Below, piece by piece: positions 45,111 through 56,467 of a DNA stretch of 64,000 nt (positions within the stretch are counted from its first letter, which is position 1; every line of letters starts with the position of its first letter). Below the pieces are notes generated by a model. The model was not told where the DNA came from, searched no databases, and saw nothing but the letters and a program-made list of their open reading frames with translations. This DNA comes from Macrotis lagotis (Eukaryota; Chordata; Mammalia; Peramelemorphia; Peramelidae): the NCBI RefSeq assembly GCF_037893015.1, contig NC_133661.1, positions 224,170,489-224,234,488 of the forward strand, written 5' to 3'. The translations under genes were made by a program, and so were the position numbers.

Positions 45111-46160
45111 TTATAGAGAGGGGACAACTCAATGCCTTAGTAACTTGATACTTGCAATACTAAATGAATTGGATTTGGTGGCAGCTTGATTTTAGGGAAA
45201 GCATAATCCATGCCAAACATAAGGATGAAAAAAAGTTTCCATATATAATTTGGCATAATAGGTAGCCTTGATCACAGCCAATCAGAACTTAGCTCACAAT
45301 CATTTTCTGTTTTTTTTTTCTACAAACAACACTAACTATAGGCTAGGTCTATTAAGCTCTTGGTGAGTTAAAAAAATATGCCAAAAATTGGAAAAAACCC
45401 AATAAGGTGGGGAATGGGACCTTCCCCATTCAACAGCTCATCCAAAGGATGGAAGGAGAACTTTGGTTTCTGGTCTGGCTCATCCTTTCTACATCTGAGA
45501 CCATGAACACAGCAGTTTATCCAAACCATTGTAAAAAAGTTTCTTTCTCTTTTTTTCTCCTTCATCAAGCATTTTCACAAAGAACTAGCTGTGCAATAGG
45601 TCCTTAGACTATGAATTTGGAGAGTTGTGGAGGAACAAGGAACTCAAGTATTTTCTGGGTGAAGAAGAAAGAAGGTATGCTAGAAACCCAAAGCAAAGGA
45701 TGAAGGCTCTTGAGTAGGAATGTATTGAAAGCACCTTTTTAAAAAATGAAAATTCTCACAGTCATACCAACACTTGAAGGAGCCCTGTCCTGATTGAAGG
45801 AGCCTTGGGTCATTGGAAATTGCATAGTCACCAGACTGCTGATAGGTTTCCTGGCCTTGCTTGTGAGGGCATGCAGGTTAGGGGCAGATAGTATACACTC
45901 ATGGATGCCTTCACTCTAAAGGTTAAGATGAAGTGGAGAGTACTACTGCCTTGCCAGAGGGATGTAACCAGCAGGGGTATGTAGGAGAGAGAGAGAATCC
46001 CATTACAAATCTCCAATCCCAGCAAGTCCTCTTTTGTTCTTGTGAACTGTGGATCAAACTAAAATGAGGACAGCAACCATAAGAGAGAAGCTCAAGGCAT
46101 GTTGATGTTTGTTTCCTCTATGGATTTTGCATGTAGTCATCATGCTTCATTCTGGGCATA
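45111..46160. other. unassigned sequence
   Basis: No repeat or gene recognised. Overlapping 66-codon open frames on both strands (45368-45607) have no domain. Confidence 0.4.
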
Positions 46161-46164
46161 GGAG

Positions 46165-46350
46165 GAAGAACACTGTATCTTAAATAAGAAAATCTGGGTT
46201 CATATTCCAACACTGCAGCTCCTTCTTAAGATGTATGACTTTGGATAAGTCACTTGACTCTCCTGACTTCAATTTCCTCCTCAATAAAATGAGGGGGTTG
46301 AACTAGATGATCTCTAGGGTCCTTTCTAACTCTATATTCTCCTTTCTGAG
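46165..46350 (+). repeat. MIR/Ther-1 CORE-SINE
   Basis: GGATAAGTCACTTGACTCTC, CAATTTCCTCCTCAATAAAA, GGGTTGAACTAGATGATCTC and TCCTTTCTAACTCTATATTC. Nearly complete sense copy. Confidence 0.85.
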
Positions 46351-47155
46351 CTGCCTCTGACTGGCAGTCAAAATCCTTTTCATCAAATGCTCAGGGAAGT
46401 CTTGAAAAACAGTCGATTTTCTCTCTTTGAATACTTGAGGTGTGCAGGAATTGGGAAATTAAGTCTTGAGCCCATCAAACTGCCATCTGCTATATCTTTG
46501 CTCCCTCCCTTCTTCTTGTATCCCTGTGTGCTTTGACAGAGACCTCATTCCAGCCAGGCTGTCTGGAAGTCAGCAGGAATTACACAACTGCATTATTTAC
46601 ATCCACTGTTTTGTTGTTTTGAGAGGAGGTCATTGCATATTCAGTTCCACTTGTTCCATTCTCTTCTTTTCTTAGTGGTTTCCTGGAAAGTGGAAGGTGG
46701 GAGAAGAGAGAAGAAAAAAATGGATAGAGAAAAACATGAAAATTACTTATTAGGGCAGACTTAGAACTCATATATATTGAAGGAATTCCTGCTTTTCAAC
46801 TCAATATTACATAATTTTCAAGGTGTACCATAAGAATTTCATAGTATGTTCTCTCCTATGCTATTTTGAAGGTATATTACAAACCATCCAATATTGTTGG
46901 ATGTGAAAGGGGAAGGGTTTAAATCCTGTCTCTTTCTAGAACTATACATGAATACATTGGGTGGGGAGGACTTTGCTTCCTGTTTCAGAGGACTTATTTA
47001 AGCATTGTTGTATTTCTCAACGTTATAGTGACCTTAGGTTACTGGACAAGGCATATAGATCAGTCTCTGAATGGGAGACTGATTAATAACAAATGCAATA
47101 GATGGTATCCTGTGATTTGCAATGTGTTTTCTTTACATGCTTGTCCCTCCCAACA
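46351..47155. other. unassigned sequence
   Basis: No repeat or gene recognised with confidence. Confidence 0.4.
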
Positions 47156-47159
47156 CCCC

Positions 47160-47330
47160 ATTAGAGGTAGGCCTTATAAGGATTATTAATATTCTCATTT
47201 TATATTTGGGAAAACTGCAGCTTAGATAGGTGACTGATGCTATCTTGAGCACACCACTGATGAAGACTAGAACTAGGCCAGGTTCTATAAGTTCTAATCC
47301 AAACTCTTTCCATATCACTGCTTGTGTTTT
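47160..47330 (-). repeat. MIR/Ther-type CORE-SINE
   Basis: TTATAAGGATTATTAATATT, TTATATTTGGGAAAACTGCA, ATAGGTGACTGATGCTATCT in antisense order. An open frame of 106 codons on the minus strand here (47133-47453) is a chance frame over this repeat. Confidence 0.65.
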
Positions 47331-47594
47331 ATTATACCAAGGAACTGTAGAAGGCATTCTTACCTTAATTTGACTAGAGGCATAGAGGAAAATTGATAAT
47401 AATAGTAGTACCAATAAAAATATAATTAGTATGTACCAGTGGTTCTCAAGCATGTCTTTGTGGGATGGGTTGAGGATTAGTCATATTAATGCTCAACCCT
47501 TATTTCTCTAAATTCTACCAGTGTTTTAAGACCTAGCACTATCCTTGAAGTTTTTCCCCAAACTTTACTAATTGCACTGATGGATCCAAACTCT

Positions 47595-47830
47595 CATTGT
47601 TGTTGTTTATACATTTCAGTTGTATCTGATTCTTCATGCCCCCATTTAGAGCTTTCTTGGCAAAAATACTGTAGTAGTTTGCCATTTCCTTCTCCAGTTT
47701 ATTTTACAGAAGAGGAACTGAGGCAATTGGGTTTGGTGGCTTGCCTGAAGTCATACTAGGAAGTGTCTGTGGCCAGTTTTGAACTTAGAAAGATGATTCC
47801 AGACCTGGCTGTACTACCTACCTGCCCCCA
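47595..47830 (-). repeat. Ther-2-like SINE
   Basis: TTCAGTTGTATCTGATTCTT, TAGAGCTTTCTTGGCAAAAA, TTTGCCATTTCCTTCTCCAG, GGTGGCTTGCCTGAAGTCAT, TTGAACTTAGAAAGATGATT. Nearly complete antisense copy. Confidence 0.88.
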
Positions 47831-47923
47831 AACTCTAATGCCTCCTGCTTTCTTGTACAATGCACTATGGCACTTAAACCATATCTTCTACCTAGTTTTC
47901 TGTTCTCTATTTAATATACATAC

Positions 47924-47993
<70 letters not shown>

Positions 47994-48035
47994 CACCTTT
48001 TCCATGAGATTGAAAGCAAAGGTCACATCTTATAG
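47831..48035 (+). repeat. L2 3' fragment with AT/TG microsatellite
   Basis: TCTAATGCCTCCTGCTTTCT then, after (TA)n(TG)n at 47921-47991, TCCATGAGATTGAAAGCAAA. A worn L2 3' UTR. Confidence 0.5.
47921..47991. repeat. (TA)n(TG)n microsatellite
   Basis: Compound TATATA then TGTGTG run. Confidence 0.95.
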
Positions 48036-48039
48036 GGTC

Positions 48040-48375
48040 GTTTAAAAGCTTGGGAAATCTGGTCCAACTCCCTCCCTCATGCTTTACAGATGATAAAATA
48101 AAATCTAATGAGGTAGGATGATTTGTTCAGGGTCACATAGTACATAGAAGAATGAGATGGGACTCAGGTCATTGAGTCATAGAGCTTGTAGAGGTCTTGG
48201 AGGTCTTCAGATTCTAACTCCCCCTCATTTTATAGAGGAAGAAATTGAGGGATAAGAAGGTGAAATGAGTAGTCCAACTCCACATGGATAGTAAATCATC
48301 GGAGATGGGATTTGAACCCAGGTCCCCTGAGTCCAGATAGTGTAGTCTTCCCACTATACAATACTTCACCTTAGA
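48040..48375 (-). repeat. two MIR/Ther-type SINEs in a row
   Basis: First copy 48045-48170 (ACTCCCTCCCTCATGCTTTA, TTTGTTCAGGGTCACATAGT). Second copy 48172-48372 (GAGTCATAGAGCTTGTAGAG, CCCCCTCATTTTATAGAGGA, GGGATTTGAACCCAGGTCCC). Both are antisense. Confidence 0.8.
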
Positions 48376-48510
48376 ACATCAGAGCTGGAATGAACCCTAG
48401 AGATAATGTCATCAGCCCCTTCCTTTTCCTCCAATGAATCTGTGCTCTCATACAGTGGTTATTTCTTCCATGGATGGAGATCCCAACTGATTTGACCCTG
48501 ATCATCCTGT
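48376..48510 (-). repeat. old dispersed repeat fragment
   Basis: AGAACATCAGAGCTGGAATG opens like the MIR-linked family, but the continuation (GTGACTCAGCCAGATTGTTC) differs. Family not assigned. Confidence 0.4.
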
Positions 48511-49315
48511 GACTCAGCCAGATTGTTCCATATATTTATTGTAGCAGGATTACTCAAATTAATAGGGGCCTCCCTAATTTTCACATTGCATAGAGTGGCT
48601 TCTAATGGAGTATATGGCCTATTTACTAGTTGTTCATTGCTTCTGTTACATGTTCAAACCATCTCTTTTTCTTATTCTCTCTCTTTTTCTTGCTCATGTG
48701 TTGAATATTTCCTTTCTTTTATGGATGAGGAAAATTAGGCTCCGTGATTAACTTTCTAGCTTAGTTGCTTATTTATTGAATAGTAAGGCTGCATTTCAAC
48801 CTCAAGCCTTCTGACTCTAAGTTCAGTGTTCTTTCCATTATCCATGATATGTTCTACTAGTGAAATTTGTATTGACAACTTTCTCAGCTGCATTGACCAT
48901 AGCCTAAAATTATCCATTATCACAAAAATCCTCAGAAATCTGCAGCATCTGTTTTTTAAAGCCCCTTAAAGTTTCCCAAGGCCCATCTTAGGCATCCCCA
49001 TTCCCACTTGAGAGACACTGGTATGGGTCAATAGTTTAGCATTTAGATGAATGGAAAGTACTAGAGAAGTTCAGTAAGATGAGTTACCAGTAAGTTGATG
49101 ATAATTAATGATCAGCATAAAAATCCCATCAACTATTTGTCCCCACAGCAAAAAGAAGAAAATATGATTTTCTCCTCTTTCTTTTCAATAGTAGTAAAAC
49201 AGAGGAAATGACCAAGAAACCAAACCCCATTCATAGTTTCTTGGTGGCAGTTCTGAGTCACTAATCCTTCCTTTAATGTACATCAATTATCAAAGTAGTT
49301 TCCATAGTGTTTAGT
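48511..49315. other. unassigned sequence
   Basis: 48725-48850 (AGGCTCCGTGATTAACTTTC, TCAACCTCAAGCCTTCTGAC) may be an eroded antisense MIR. Otherwise nothing is recognised. Confidence 0.4.
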
Positions 49316-49319
49316 ACTT

Positions 49320-49535
49320 TGTTCAAAGCACCTTTATATCTATTATCTCCTTTAATCTTCTCAGCAACTCTATGTTGTCAGAAAAGACTATTGATTACAA
49401 TATAGAAGACTAGAGCAGCTATTACTCTCCCTTTGTGATTGATTATAAAACTGAAGTTCAGAAAATGAGCCAATCTTATGCAGTTAGTGGCAGAACTGGG
49501 ATAAAAATCCAAGTTCCTTTGTTTCTAGTCCATGT
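49320..49535 (-). repeat. MIR CORE-SINE
   Basis: ATTATCTCCTTTAATCTTCT, ATTATAAAACTGAAGTTCAG, CAGTTAGTGGCAGAACTGGG, in antisense order. Confidence 0.75.
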
Positions 49536-49879
49536 TCTATGATGCTCAGTTGGATACATGGAAATAGGTTGATTAAAAAAAATCAGGATTCCCTCTCATT
49601 CTGCTGTGACAAAAAATTCACAATCGCCCAAGCACCTAATTTGTATGATATGACAAATAGAACCCTATGTGGAGTCCCCATTGCTGTCTCCTACTATGAT
49701 CTGGGCAAGGGACCTTATTTCTCTTGCCTATAGTTTTTTACTTGTAAAATGAAGGTGATAGAATCACAGAGGAAAAAGGGTGTTTTTGAGTGAAAGGGTA
49801 TTACAATAAACATTCCTTTAATGCAGGCTTTATCTCATTTCAAGACTTTGGAACCCCCGTTATCATTTTTTTCAGTAAT

Positions 49880-50080
49880 TTTTCAATTTCTTGGTCCCAT
49901 TTGGGGCTTTCTTAGCAAAAATGCTGATGTGGTTTGCCTTCTCTTACTCCAGTTCATTTTATGTATGGGGGACTGAGGCAAAAAGGGTTAAGTGACTTGC
50001 CCTGGGTCACACAAGCCTGAAGTCTTCTTGATTCCAGGTCTGGTACTTTATCCAATATGCTACCTAGCTGTCTATCATTC
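49880..50080 (-). repeat. Ther-2-like SINE
   Basis: CCCATTTGGGGCTTTCTTAG, GTGGTTTGCCTTCTCTTACT, AGTGACTTGCCCTGGGTCAC, TGATTCCAGGTCTGGTACTT. Antisense copy, missing part of the B-box area. Confidence 0.85.
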
Positions 50081-50094
50081 TAAGTGCCTAATAC

Positions 50095-50440
50095 ATGATT
50101 GTCAGAGTTAGAAGGGACCTTTGAACACAGAACATAAGAATAAAGAATATATAATTTTAGAACTGAATGGGACCTTAGAATATATAATACTAATGTCAGG
50201 GGGGTCTCAGATCTCACAACAGAATTGAAAGATCTAATTAAAAAACCAAATATCAAATGTTGAATGTCAAGACTTTGAAGGAATCCTAACCTTCATCTAG
50301 TTCAATCCATTTGACCAGTGAGGAAATCAAGGTCCACAAAAGATAACTGACCTGATTTGAGGAAGGTCACCTGTTAGCTAGGTACATAGTAGGGTTAAGA
50401 TTAAAAACAGGTCCTCGGACTCCCAATCATCTTTGTACTT
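50095..50440 (-). repeat. two MIR/Ther-type fragments
   Basis: 50100-50185 has two short starts (GTCAGAGTTAGAAGGGACCT). 50270-50430 has CAGTGAGGAAATCAAGGTCC and AGGTCACCTGTTAGCTAGGT in antisense order. Confidence 0.65.
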
Positions 50441-51940
50441 CATAATTTAACTTATTTTAAGCTAGTCTTTTATTTTATGGTCAGAAAGAAACTATGGACA
50501 CGTTGTCTGGAGAGCTCTGTGGCTTCCTTGGAGAAAAGATGCTTATTCTCAAATGTTATTCTTCTTAGCTTTCCTGAAGAGCAGAAAGTCTCAATTCAGG
50601 TCCTTTGAATACTTGGTTTTTTAAAACCCTACTATTGCCAAGGTTGGACATTAGCTGATTTCTGCTGTGGTGCCACTTTTCAGATCAGCATATATTTGAG
50701 AGGGCAATTATGAATGGTGGAAAATTCCCTTCTGCATCTGGAAAAGGCAGTCTGGTCTATTTCCTCAGCTTTGTGCAGCCAAAGGCAGACTAAGGATATT
50801 GCCAACAGGCCAGAGTTAGATTTACAACTAACTCACAAGTTAGGCCTAAGGTTTCTGTTTTTGCTTGTTTTCACTTAATTTAAATCTGAAGAAATGCTTG
50901 TCCATGAAAATAGAAGAAATGAAGAACTGTCTCTATAATGAAGAACTGTCTCTATATCTCCTTTTATATTCTTTTACTCATTAATATAATATATATTTCT
51001 AGAAACAGAGAGAAGTCTTAGAAATCTCATAATCCAACTCTCCCTCAATTTTAAAGAGCAAATAAGTAAGGCCTAGAGAAGGGAAGAAACTTACTTACCC
51101 ATGAATATATACTGGAAATTTATAACAGAGCCAGGAATAAAATTTAGTCTTTTGGCAATAAATTTCCATTTTGAAATCACCTTGTCCATTTTTATGTTTT
51201 CTGTTTTTTTCCAAATTCACTAATTTGGCTCATTCCCACTCCCCCCACCCTACAGGATACCATACTGTTTTTGTACCATTGACTCATCTGTAAGCTCAAC
51301 ATGAAGCTAGGAGACACTTTAAAATAATTGAATAGATGTGATGGGCCACAGCTCATACTTTGCTTTTGTGATATGACTCTTGGAATTGGTGAGATGGATA
51401 GTCCAGATTAGTAAAGGGATAAGGTAAATATACTTCATGTCATACTCACTCAGAGGCTCAGGATAAAACAACAACCCCTGATTCTCTGAACCAGGTTTGT
51501 ACCTGCTCTCTGCCTAATTTCTCATTCAGGAGACTGATGAATATTTTATACTCAGATGCCTGTATAAACAGCATGCTTTCAAACATGTGGAGCACCTTGG
51601 TTATTCCAGCACATACATGAAGAGGCATTTCCACCTGAGAGGTGAGAGAAAGAATGCTCCACAAACTGCTGCCTAAATCACATGGTTCCTAAAACCAAGA
51701 AAAAGTAAAATGAGCTTTGCAACTGTTAAAATTGAATTGTTCAGCTTTTCTATAGAATTTCTCAGTATTTTTGGAGTGATTCAGTTCTGTTAAAATCAAT
51801 TCAAATTCACATTTATTAAATGCAAGGTGCTGTCCATGGTTCTGAGTGAATCCTTATAGATATGACTTGAAGTCTCACTGCCAAGGATGAGCTACTTTAT
51901 AGTAATAATAACACACAATTATATGATACTATATAATAAT
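50441..51940. other. unassigned, mainly unique sequence
   Basis: A 19-bp exact tandem duplication (AATGAAGAACTGTCTCTAT) lies at 50918-50955. A worn antisense MIR is possible at 51000-51140. No gene recognised. Confidence 0.4.
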
Positions 51941-51944
51941 GAAG

Positions 51945-52620
51945 ATAACACATTTTCCATAACACTTTAAAGTTTGAAAAATATTTTACATAAATTATCT
52001 CACCTGGGGTTTAACAACAGCTCTGTGGGAGAGGTACTGTCATTATCTCTTAATCTATATTTACAGTTTTTAATTTCTATATCTACTTAATTTCAAATGT
52101 ATTCCACCCTCCCTCCCCAGAGGTCCAAGGGACAAAAAAAGAAGGGTACCACATCCGGCAAAGTGAATCAACATGATGACTGAGCCTGATAATATATGTA
52201 ATTTTCCATTGTCATCTATCTCTTCAAAGAGGGAGGAGGTTTCATTTTATTCTTTTCATTTACATCACTGTAGTCACTATGTATTATAGTTGATTTACTT
52301 CTATTTATTTCATTTTTGCATCAGTTCATATATCTTCCCATGCTACTATGTATTCTTGATTTTCATCATTTTTATGGCAACAGTAGTATTCCATTATAGT
52401 AATACAATCACAATTATTTAGTCATTCCACAAACAAGGAGTCAACCTATTTTCTCCAAATCTCTGTGGCTACAAAATAAACTTTTAAAAATATTTCGGTA
52501 CAATAAGTATCATTATTATTATTTTCATTTTATGGATGAGGAAACTGAGGCTAAGACAGGTTAGATGGCTTGCCTGACTACAAAGTTATTAAATATCAAG
52601 GGGTAGGACTTGAAAAATCT
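51945..52620 (-). repeat. MIR SINE split by an L1 3' end
   Basis: The left part (CATAACACTTTAAAGTTTGA, CAGCTCTGTGGGAGAGGTAC) and the right part (TTTTCATTTTATGGATGAGG, AAACTGAGGCTAAGACAGGT) form one antisense MIR once the L1 piece at 52045-52502 is removed. Confidence 0.8.
52045..52502 (-). mobile_element. L1 3'-end fragment
   Basis: Left edge is A/T-rich 3' UTR (CCACCCTCCCTCCCCAGAGG). It goes on to GGTTTCATTTTATTCTTTTC, ATTTTTGCATCAGTTCATAT and CAATCACAATTATTTAGTCA. The wording parallels the 3' UTR of L1-A. Strongly 5'-truncated. Confidence 0.75.
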
Positions 52621-53065
52621 ATCTATGAAAATTATAATACAGTGAAGAGTAACATTAATGCAAATCTAGCTTCTGTAGGCTGAGTAATGTTATGTGCAGA
52701 TGTGCATTACTATTTTTTAATATACATTGATACTGTAGTGATGAAATCTAAATTAATTTAAGGCATTCATAATTCTTTATAGCTTTTTTTCCTCAACCTG
52801 TATTTCCTGTTCAGTGAACAATAACAGTACAAGTAATATCATGTGGGATCTGTAAGCTTTTTAATTGTACAAGATAAGTGCTCATAATATTCCCAAATGC
52901 TGGAAATCACTGCAGTAAACCATTTTGCTTCCTTATGTATTAGCTTTGCAGCATCAGCATGTATTATTCTATACCCAGTAATTGTCTATAGGTTTTCTCT
53001 GTCTATAGTTTACTCTACGTAGCTTAGCAATCAAACCTGACCATATACTTGCTTAATAAGTACTT
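52621..53065. other. unique sequence, possible conserved block
   Basis: No repeat recognised. It includes an octamer-like ATGCAAAT (about 52659) and several AT-core homeobox-like words. Function unknown. Confidence 0.35.
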
Positions 53066-53069
53066 TAGG

Positions 53070-53210
53070 AGATGCATCATGGCACAAGGGACAGAGGGCT
53101 GGCCTCAAAGTCAGGACCAGGGTATAAGTCCTGTCTCTGACTCATACTGGCTGCCATCTTGGGTAAGTCATTTAATTTCTCAGTGTCCCAGGCAACTTTC
53201 TAAGACTAGA
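53070..53210 (+). repeat. tRNA-derived SINE, old
   Basis: GCATCATGGCACAAGGGACA, CTGGCCTCAAAGTCAGGACC, GTATAAGTCCTGTCTCTGAC, TTGGGTAAGTCATTTAATTT. Sense copy. Confidence 0.75.
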
Positions 53211-53503
53211 AGAGTAAAACATTTGCATATGAGAATTTCCATTCCCAATGTTATCATAGGTCTTTTTAAAAAGTATTTTTGGATACTGATGATAAAACCT
53301 AACACACACACAAATCTGCTCTCAGATTTATCTTAGTAATGTATGACTCTTTTTGTACTACTCTCGTATCTTCAATGACTTCTTACCTACTGAATAAGAT
53401 TTGTTATGTCATACAATTAATCTAATAGCACAACTTTTAAAATAATAATTAAAATTGGATGAAACTAAGATGTCTCAGTTTTGCTCTCTGTTAATATAGT
53501 TTT

Positions 53504-53676
53504 GGGGTGGCTAGGTGGTGCAATGGATAAAACACCGGCCCTGGAGTCAGGAGTACCTGGGTTCAAATCTGGTCTCAGACACTTAATAATTACCTAGCTG
53601 TGTGGCCTTGGCCAAGCCACTTAATCCCATTTGCCTTGCAAAAACCTAAAGAAACAAAAACAAAAACAAAAACAAC
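53504..53676 (+). repeat. tRNA-derived SINE with near-perfect TSD
   Basis: Well-preserved sense copy: GGGGTGGCTAGGTGGTGCAA, ACCGGCCCTGGAGTCAGGAG, CTGGGTTCAAATCTGGTCTC, then CAAAAACCTAAAGAAACAAA and an A-rich tail. TAATATAGTTTT and TAAATATAGTTTT flank it. Confidence 0.96.
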
Positions 53677-55020
53677 TAAATATAGTTTTAAAAATGTTGG
53701 AAGATTGTTGAAAGAATTTGTTAAAATTAAGTTTGAGAATTATCCGTACCACCCCTACTTCCTTTACTTCAGATAATCTATTGTTATATTTTTTAAAGTT
53801 TATGACTTTATATCTTGTCCTCAGTTCAAGCTATTCATCCCCTCTGGATTCTTGATAGGCTACAAAATCCTACTCTTAGGTTTTTTAATGTACCAACTAA
53901 ACATATTTTGTTCACTCACCTATTCATTCCTTTATTATTCATGCATTCATGTAACACATCTTTAACACATGTTTTTTATATGTTTGTATTGTTTTCTGGA
54001 CTCAGAAAGGGGGAGCAATAGGATAATGGATTGGTAAAATGATAGGGGAGAAGGAGTTGTATGGTGTCAAATCATCCAAATTTGAAAATGCCATAAGACC
54101 AGAGAAAGATGAAATTTGAGTAGGCTGTCAACAGCTACAGAATTAAAATTTTCACGGATTTATTAAATGTATTGCTTAAGTAGATTCAAAAGTCCCATTA
54201 TAAATATTCACCCACAGTATAAGCCCAGCCTTCCTTTTATTCATCTATTTATTAATTTTGACTCACACAGTTAATGATTACTAGTGAGAGTAGGAGATAG
54301 ATCCTAGAGACATCATAGAGAAATGAAGGATTTGGAGGGTGCTTAGAAGATTCTACTGGGTGCTGATAATGATATACTAATAGATATTTAGCTAGCAGCT
54401 GAAGTGAAACTTCTGAAGAAGATGACTTATTCTGGATAGTTCCAGAGAGCAGAAGTCAGCTCAATGGTTCGAAGTGAGGCAGATTTCAACTTATCCAATA
54501 TAATTTTTTCCACTGAGTACAGTATTATGTCTTGTTTATGGCAGATGCTAAACAATTGTCAACTGAATTGAGTTGCATCTTGTTCAACCTCTCTTTTCAG
54601 ACTGACTATGTGCTATTATGCTTGCTTGGTGCTAAAGGTATAAAGATAAAATCCAAAAAAATACCTGCCCTCAAGGTGCATACATTCTACTAGGTCAAGG
54701 AGGGGTGATGAAGAGGAAAGATGACAAAGTGTACATTTGACAAAGGTGCTTGAAAGAAAATACTATTTAAATTGGGCTGGGGATGGACTAAATGCTCATT
54801 TGAGATCCTATCTATTCCAATTATTCTGTAATTCACACTTGTAGCAGGTCACAAAGCTAATTTAGTGGTAGTACTTGGTCTAGCAATAAGGGTTTTCTGA
54901 CTCTCAATTCAATGTTCTTTACCAATTTTATCTGCTGTAGCATAATAGCTTCTCCCTTAACTAGCTAGCTAAATAATAAACTAATAGTAATCAAATACTA
55001 ATGAGACTGGAAGATGGTTA
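53677..55020. other. mostly unassigned sequence
   Basis: 54590-54700 (ATTATGCTTGCTTGGTGCTA, CTGCCCTCAAGGTGCATACA) is a piece of the old dispersed family seen at 27185. 54780-54930 is a possible worn MIR. No gene. Confidence 0.45.
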
Positions 55021-55054
55021 AATGAAAATTGTTGTTATTTAGATTAATGGAATG

Positions 55055-55110
55055 TTATATTTGGCATTTTACAGATGAGGAAACAGGGCCAGAAGATATT
55101 AAGAGTTTAG
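55055..55110 (-). repeat. MIR fragment
   Basis: GCATTTTACAGATGAGGAAA followed by CAGGGCCAGAAGATATTAAG. Confidence 0.6.
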
Positions 55111-55204
55111 AAGAATGTTGGCATTCTAAAAGTGCTGGAATGACTGTTACTTGTGATAACATATGAAATTTCAGGATTATTGGATTTAGAACTAGAAGAA
55201 AACT

Positions 55205-55445
55205 TTGTTCAGTCATTCAGTGATCTGATTCTTTGTGATCCCATTTGGGATTTTCTTGGCAACTATACTAGAATGGTTTGCCATTTCCTTTTCCAGCTCA
55301 TTTTACAGGTGAGGAAACTAAGGTAAACACAATGAAGTGATCTGCCCTAGGTCACACTGCTAAGGGTCTGAGGCAAGATTTGAACTCAGGAACATGAGTT
55401 TTCTTAACTCTAGACTTGGCACTTATCCACTGCACTGCCTGAGTA
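55205..55445 (-). repeat. Ther-2-like SINE, full length
   Basis: TCAGTCATTCAGTGATCTGA, CCATTTGGGATTTTCTTGGC, TTTGCCATTTCCTTTTCCAG, CATTTTACAGGTGAGGAAAC, AAGATTTGAACTCAGGAACA, then TTATCCACTGCACTGCCTGA. A good antisense reference copy. Confidence 0.92.
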
Positions 55446-55759
55446 AGACTTTATAAAGATCAAAATGGCAAGTCTATAGTTTTGCTTTTAATCATTGTCT
55501 CTACTCTTTACAAGACTTGTAATTCTAGTCTTGCACTTAACAGAAGTTACCAAAAGGTAAAGGAATGAGACAATATGAAAATTGAATATGCATTTATAAA
55601 TGTAAAAATTTGATAAAATACTCTAGTTATAAGGGATCTGCTTAAATAAGATTATAATAACTATCTCAAACAATTACTTACTATACCGTGTTATCATAAA
55701 ACTTCCTAGCTAGTGTCATGCCTGAATTAGCATCATTTTCTTTGTTTTTTTAAAAATCC

Positions 55760-56220
55760 TAGTGATGGTTCAAGGCCCAATCAAAATAGCACTTCTTTCA
55801 TGATTTTTCTATTCCCTCTCCCTTCCACAAAGCTCAAATTAACTTTTTTAGGTTTTTGCAAGGCAACTGGGGTTAAGTGACTTGCCCAAGGCCACACAGC
55901 TAGGTAATTATTAAGTGTCTGAGACTGGATTTGAGCCCAGGTACTCCTGACTCCAAGGCCGGTGCTTTATCCACTACGCCACCTAGCTGCCCCCACAAAG
56001 CTCAAATTAGACATGATCTTTCTTCCTCAAATTTTTTTCATTTGTAATTCCCTTAGTCACCACTTGTGTTTCATTTTGTATAACAACTAATGTATGTGTT
56101 TCTGTCTCCTATTACGTTGTAAAGTCCTTGGAGATCAGTCACTGTCTTGGCATATTTCCAAAAACACGATCCAAACCTAGTACATAGCAGGGACTTAGAA
56201 AGTGTCTGTTGAATTGAAAT
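55760..56220 (+). repeat. L2 3' end, split by a SINE
   Basis: TCAAGGCCCAATCAAAATAG, then after the SINE AGTCCTTGGAGATCAGTCAC, CAAACCTAGTACATAGCAGG and AAGTGTCTGTTGAATTGAAA. Good sense L2 terminus. Confidence 0.85.
55842..55992 (-). repeat. tRNA-derived SINE with perfect 17-bp TSD
   Basis: A full antisense copy: TTTTTTAGGTTTTTGCAAGG, core, then ACGCCACCTAGCTGCCC. CCACAAAGCTCAAATTA flanks it exactly (55825-55841 and 55993-56009). Among the youngest insertions. Confidence 0.98.
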
Positions 56221-56312
56221 AAACAGTTGAAATTCCATTGGATTTTATAGTGAAAATCAAAGTAGTTAACTTTTCTGGAATCATGAAGAATACAGTTGAG
56301 TCATTCATTTCT

Positions 56313-56456
56313 TTTTATTTATTTTTTTTGGTTTTGCTAGGCAATAGGGTTAAGTGACTTGCCCAAGGTCACACAGCTAGATAATTATTAAGTGTTGGAG
56401 GTTGGATTTGAACTCAGGTCCTCCTGACTCCAGGGCCAGTGCTCTATCCACCTAGC
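56313..56456 (-). repeat. tRNA-derived SINE with TSD
   Basis: Antisense copy: TTTTGCTAGGCAATAGGGTT, AGGTCACACAGCTAGATAAT, CCAGGGCCAGTGCTCTATCC, then CACCTAGC. The head is a little short. CATTCATTTCT flanks it (56302-56312 and 56457-56467). Confidence 0.95.
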
Positions 56457-56467
56457 CATTCATTTCT

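Noticed and set aside
47010..47105. Possible small-RNA pseudogene
   Set aside because: No match by eye to U6, 7SK, 5S or Y RNA, and no flanking duplication was found.
47133..47453. 106-codon minus-strand frame with a hydrophobic stretch near its start
   Set aside because: It overlaps an antisense MIR and has no start context, domain or conserved motif. A lone hydrophobic run is expected by chance in AT-rich DNA.
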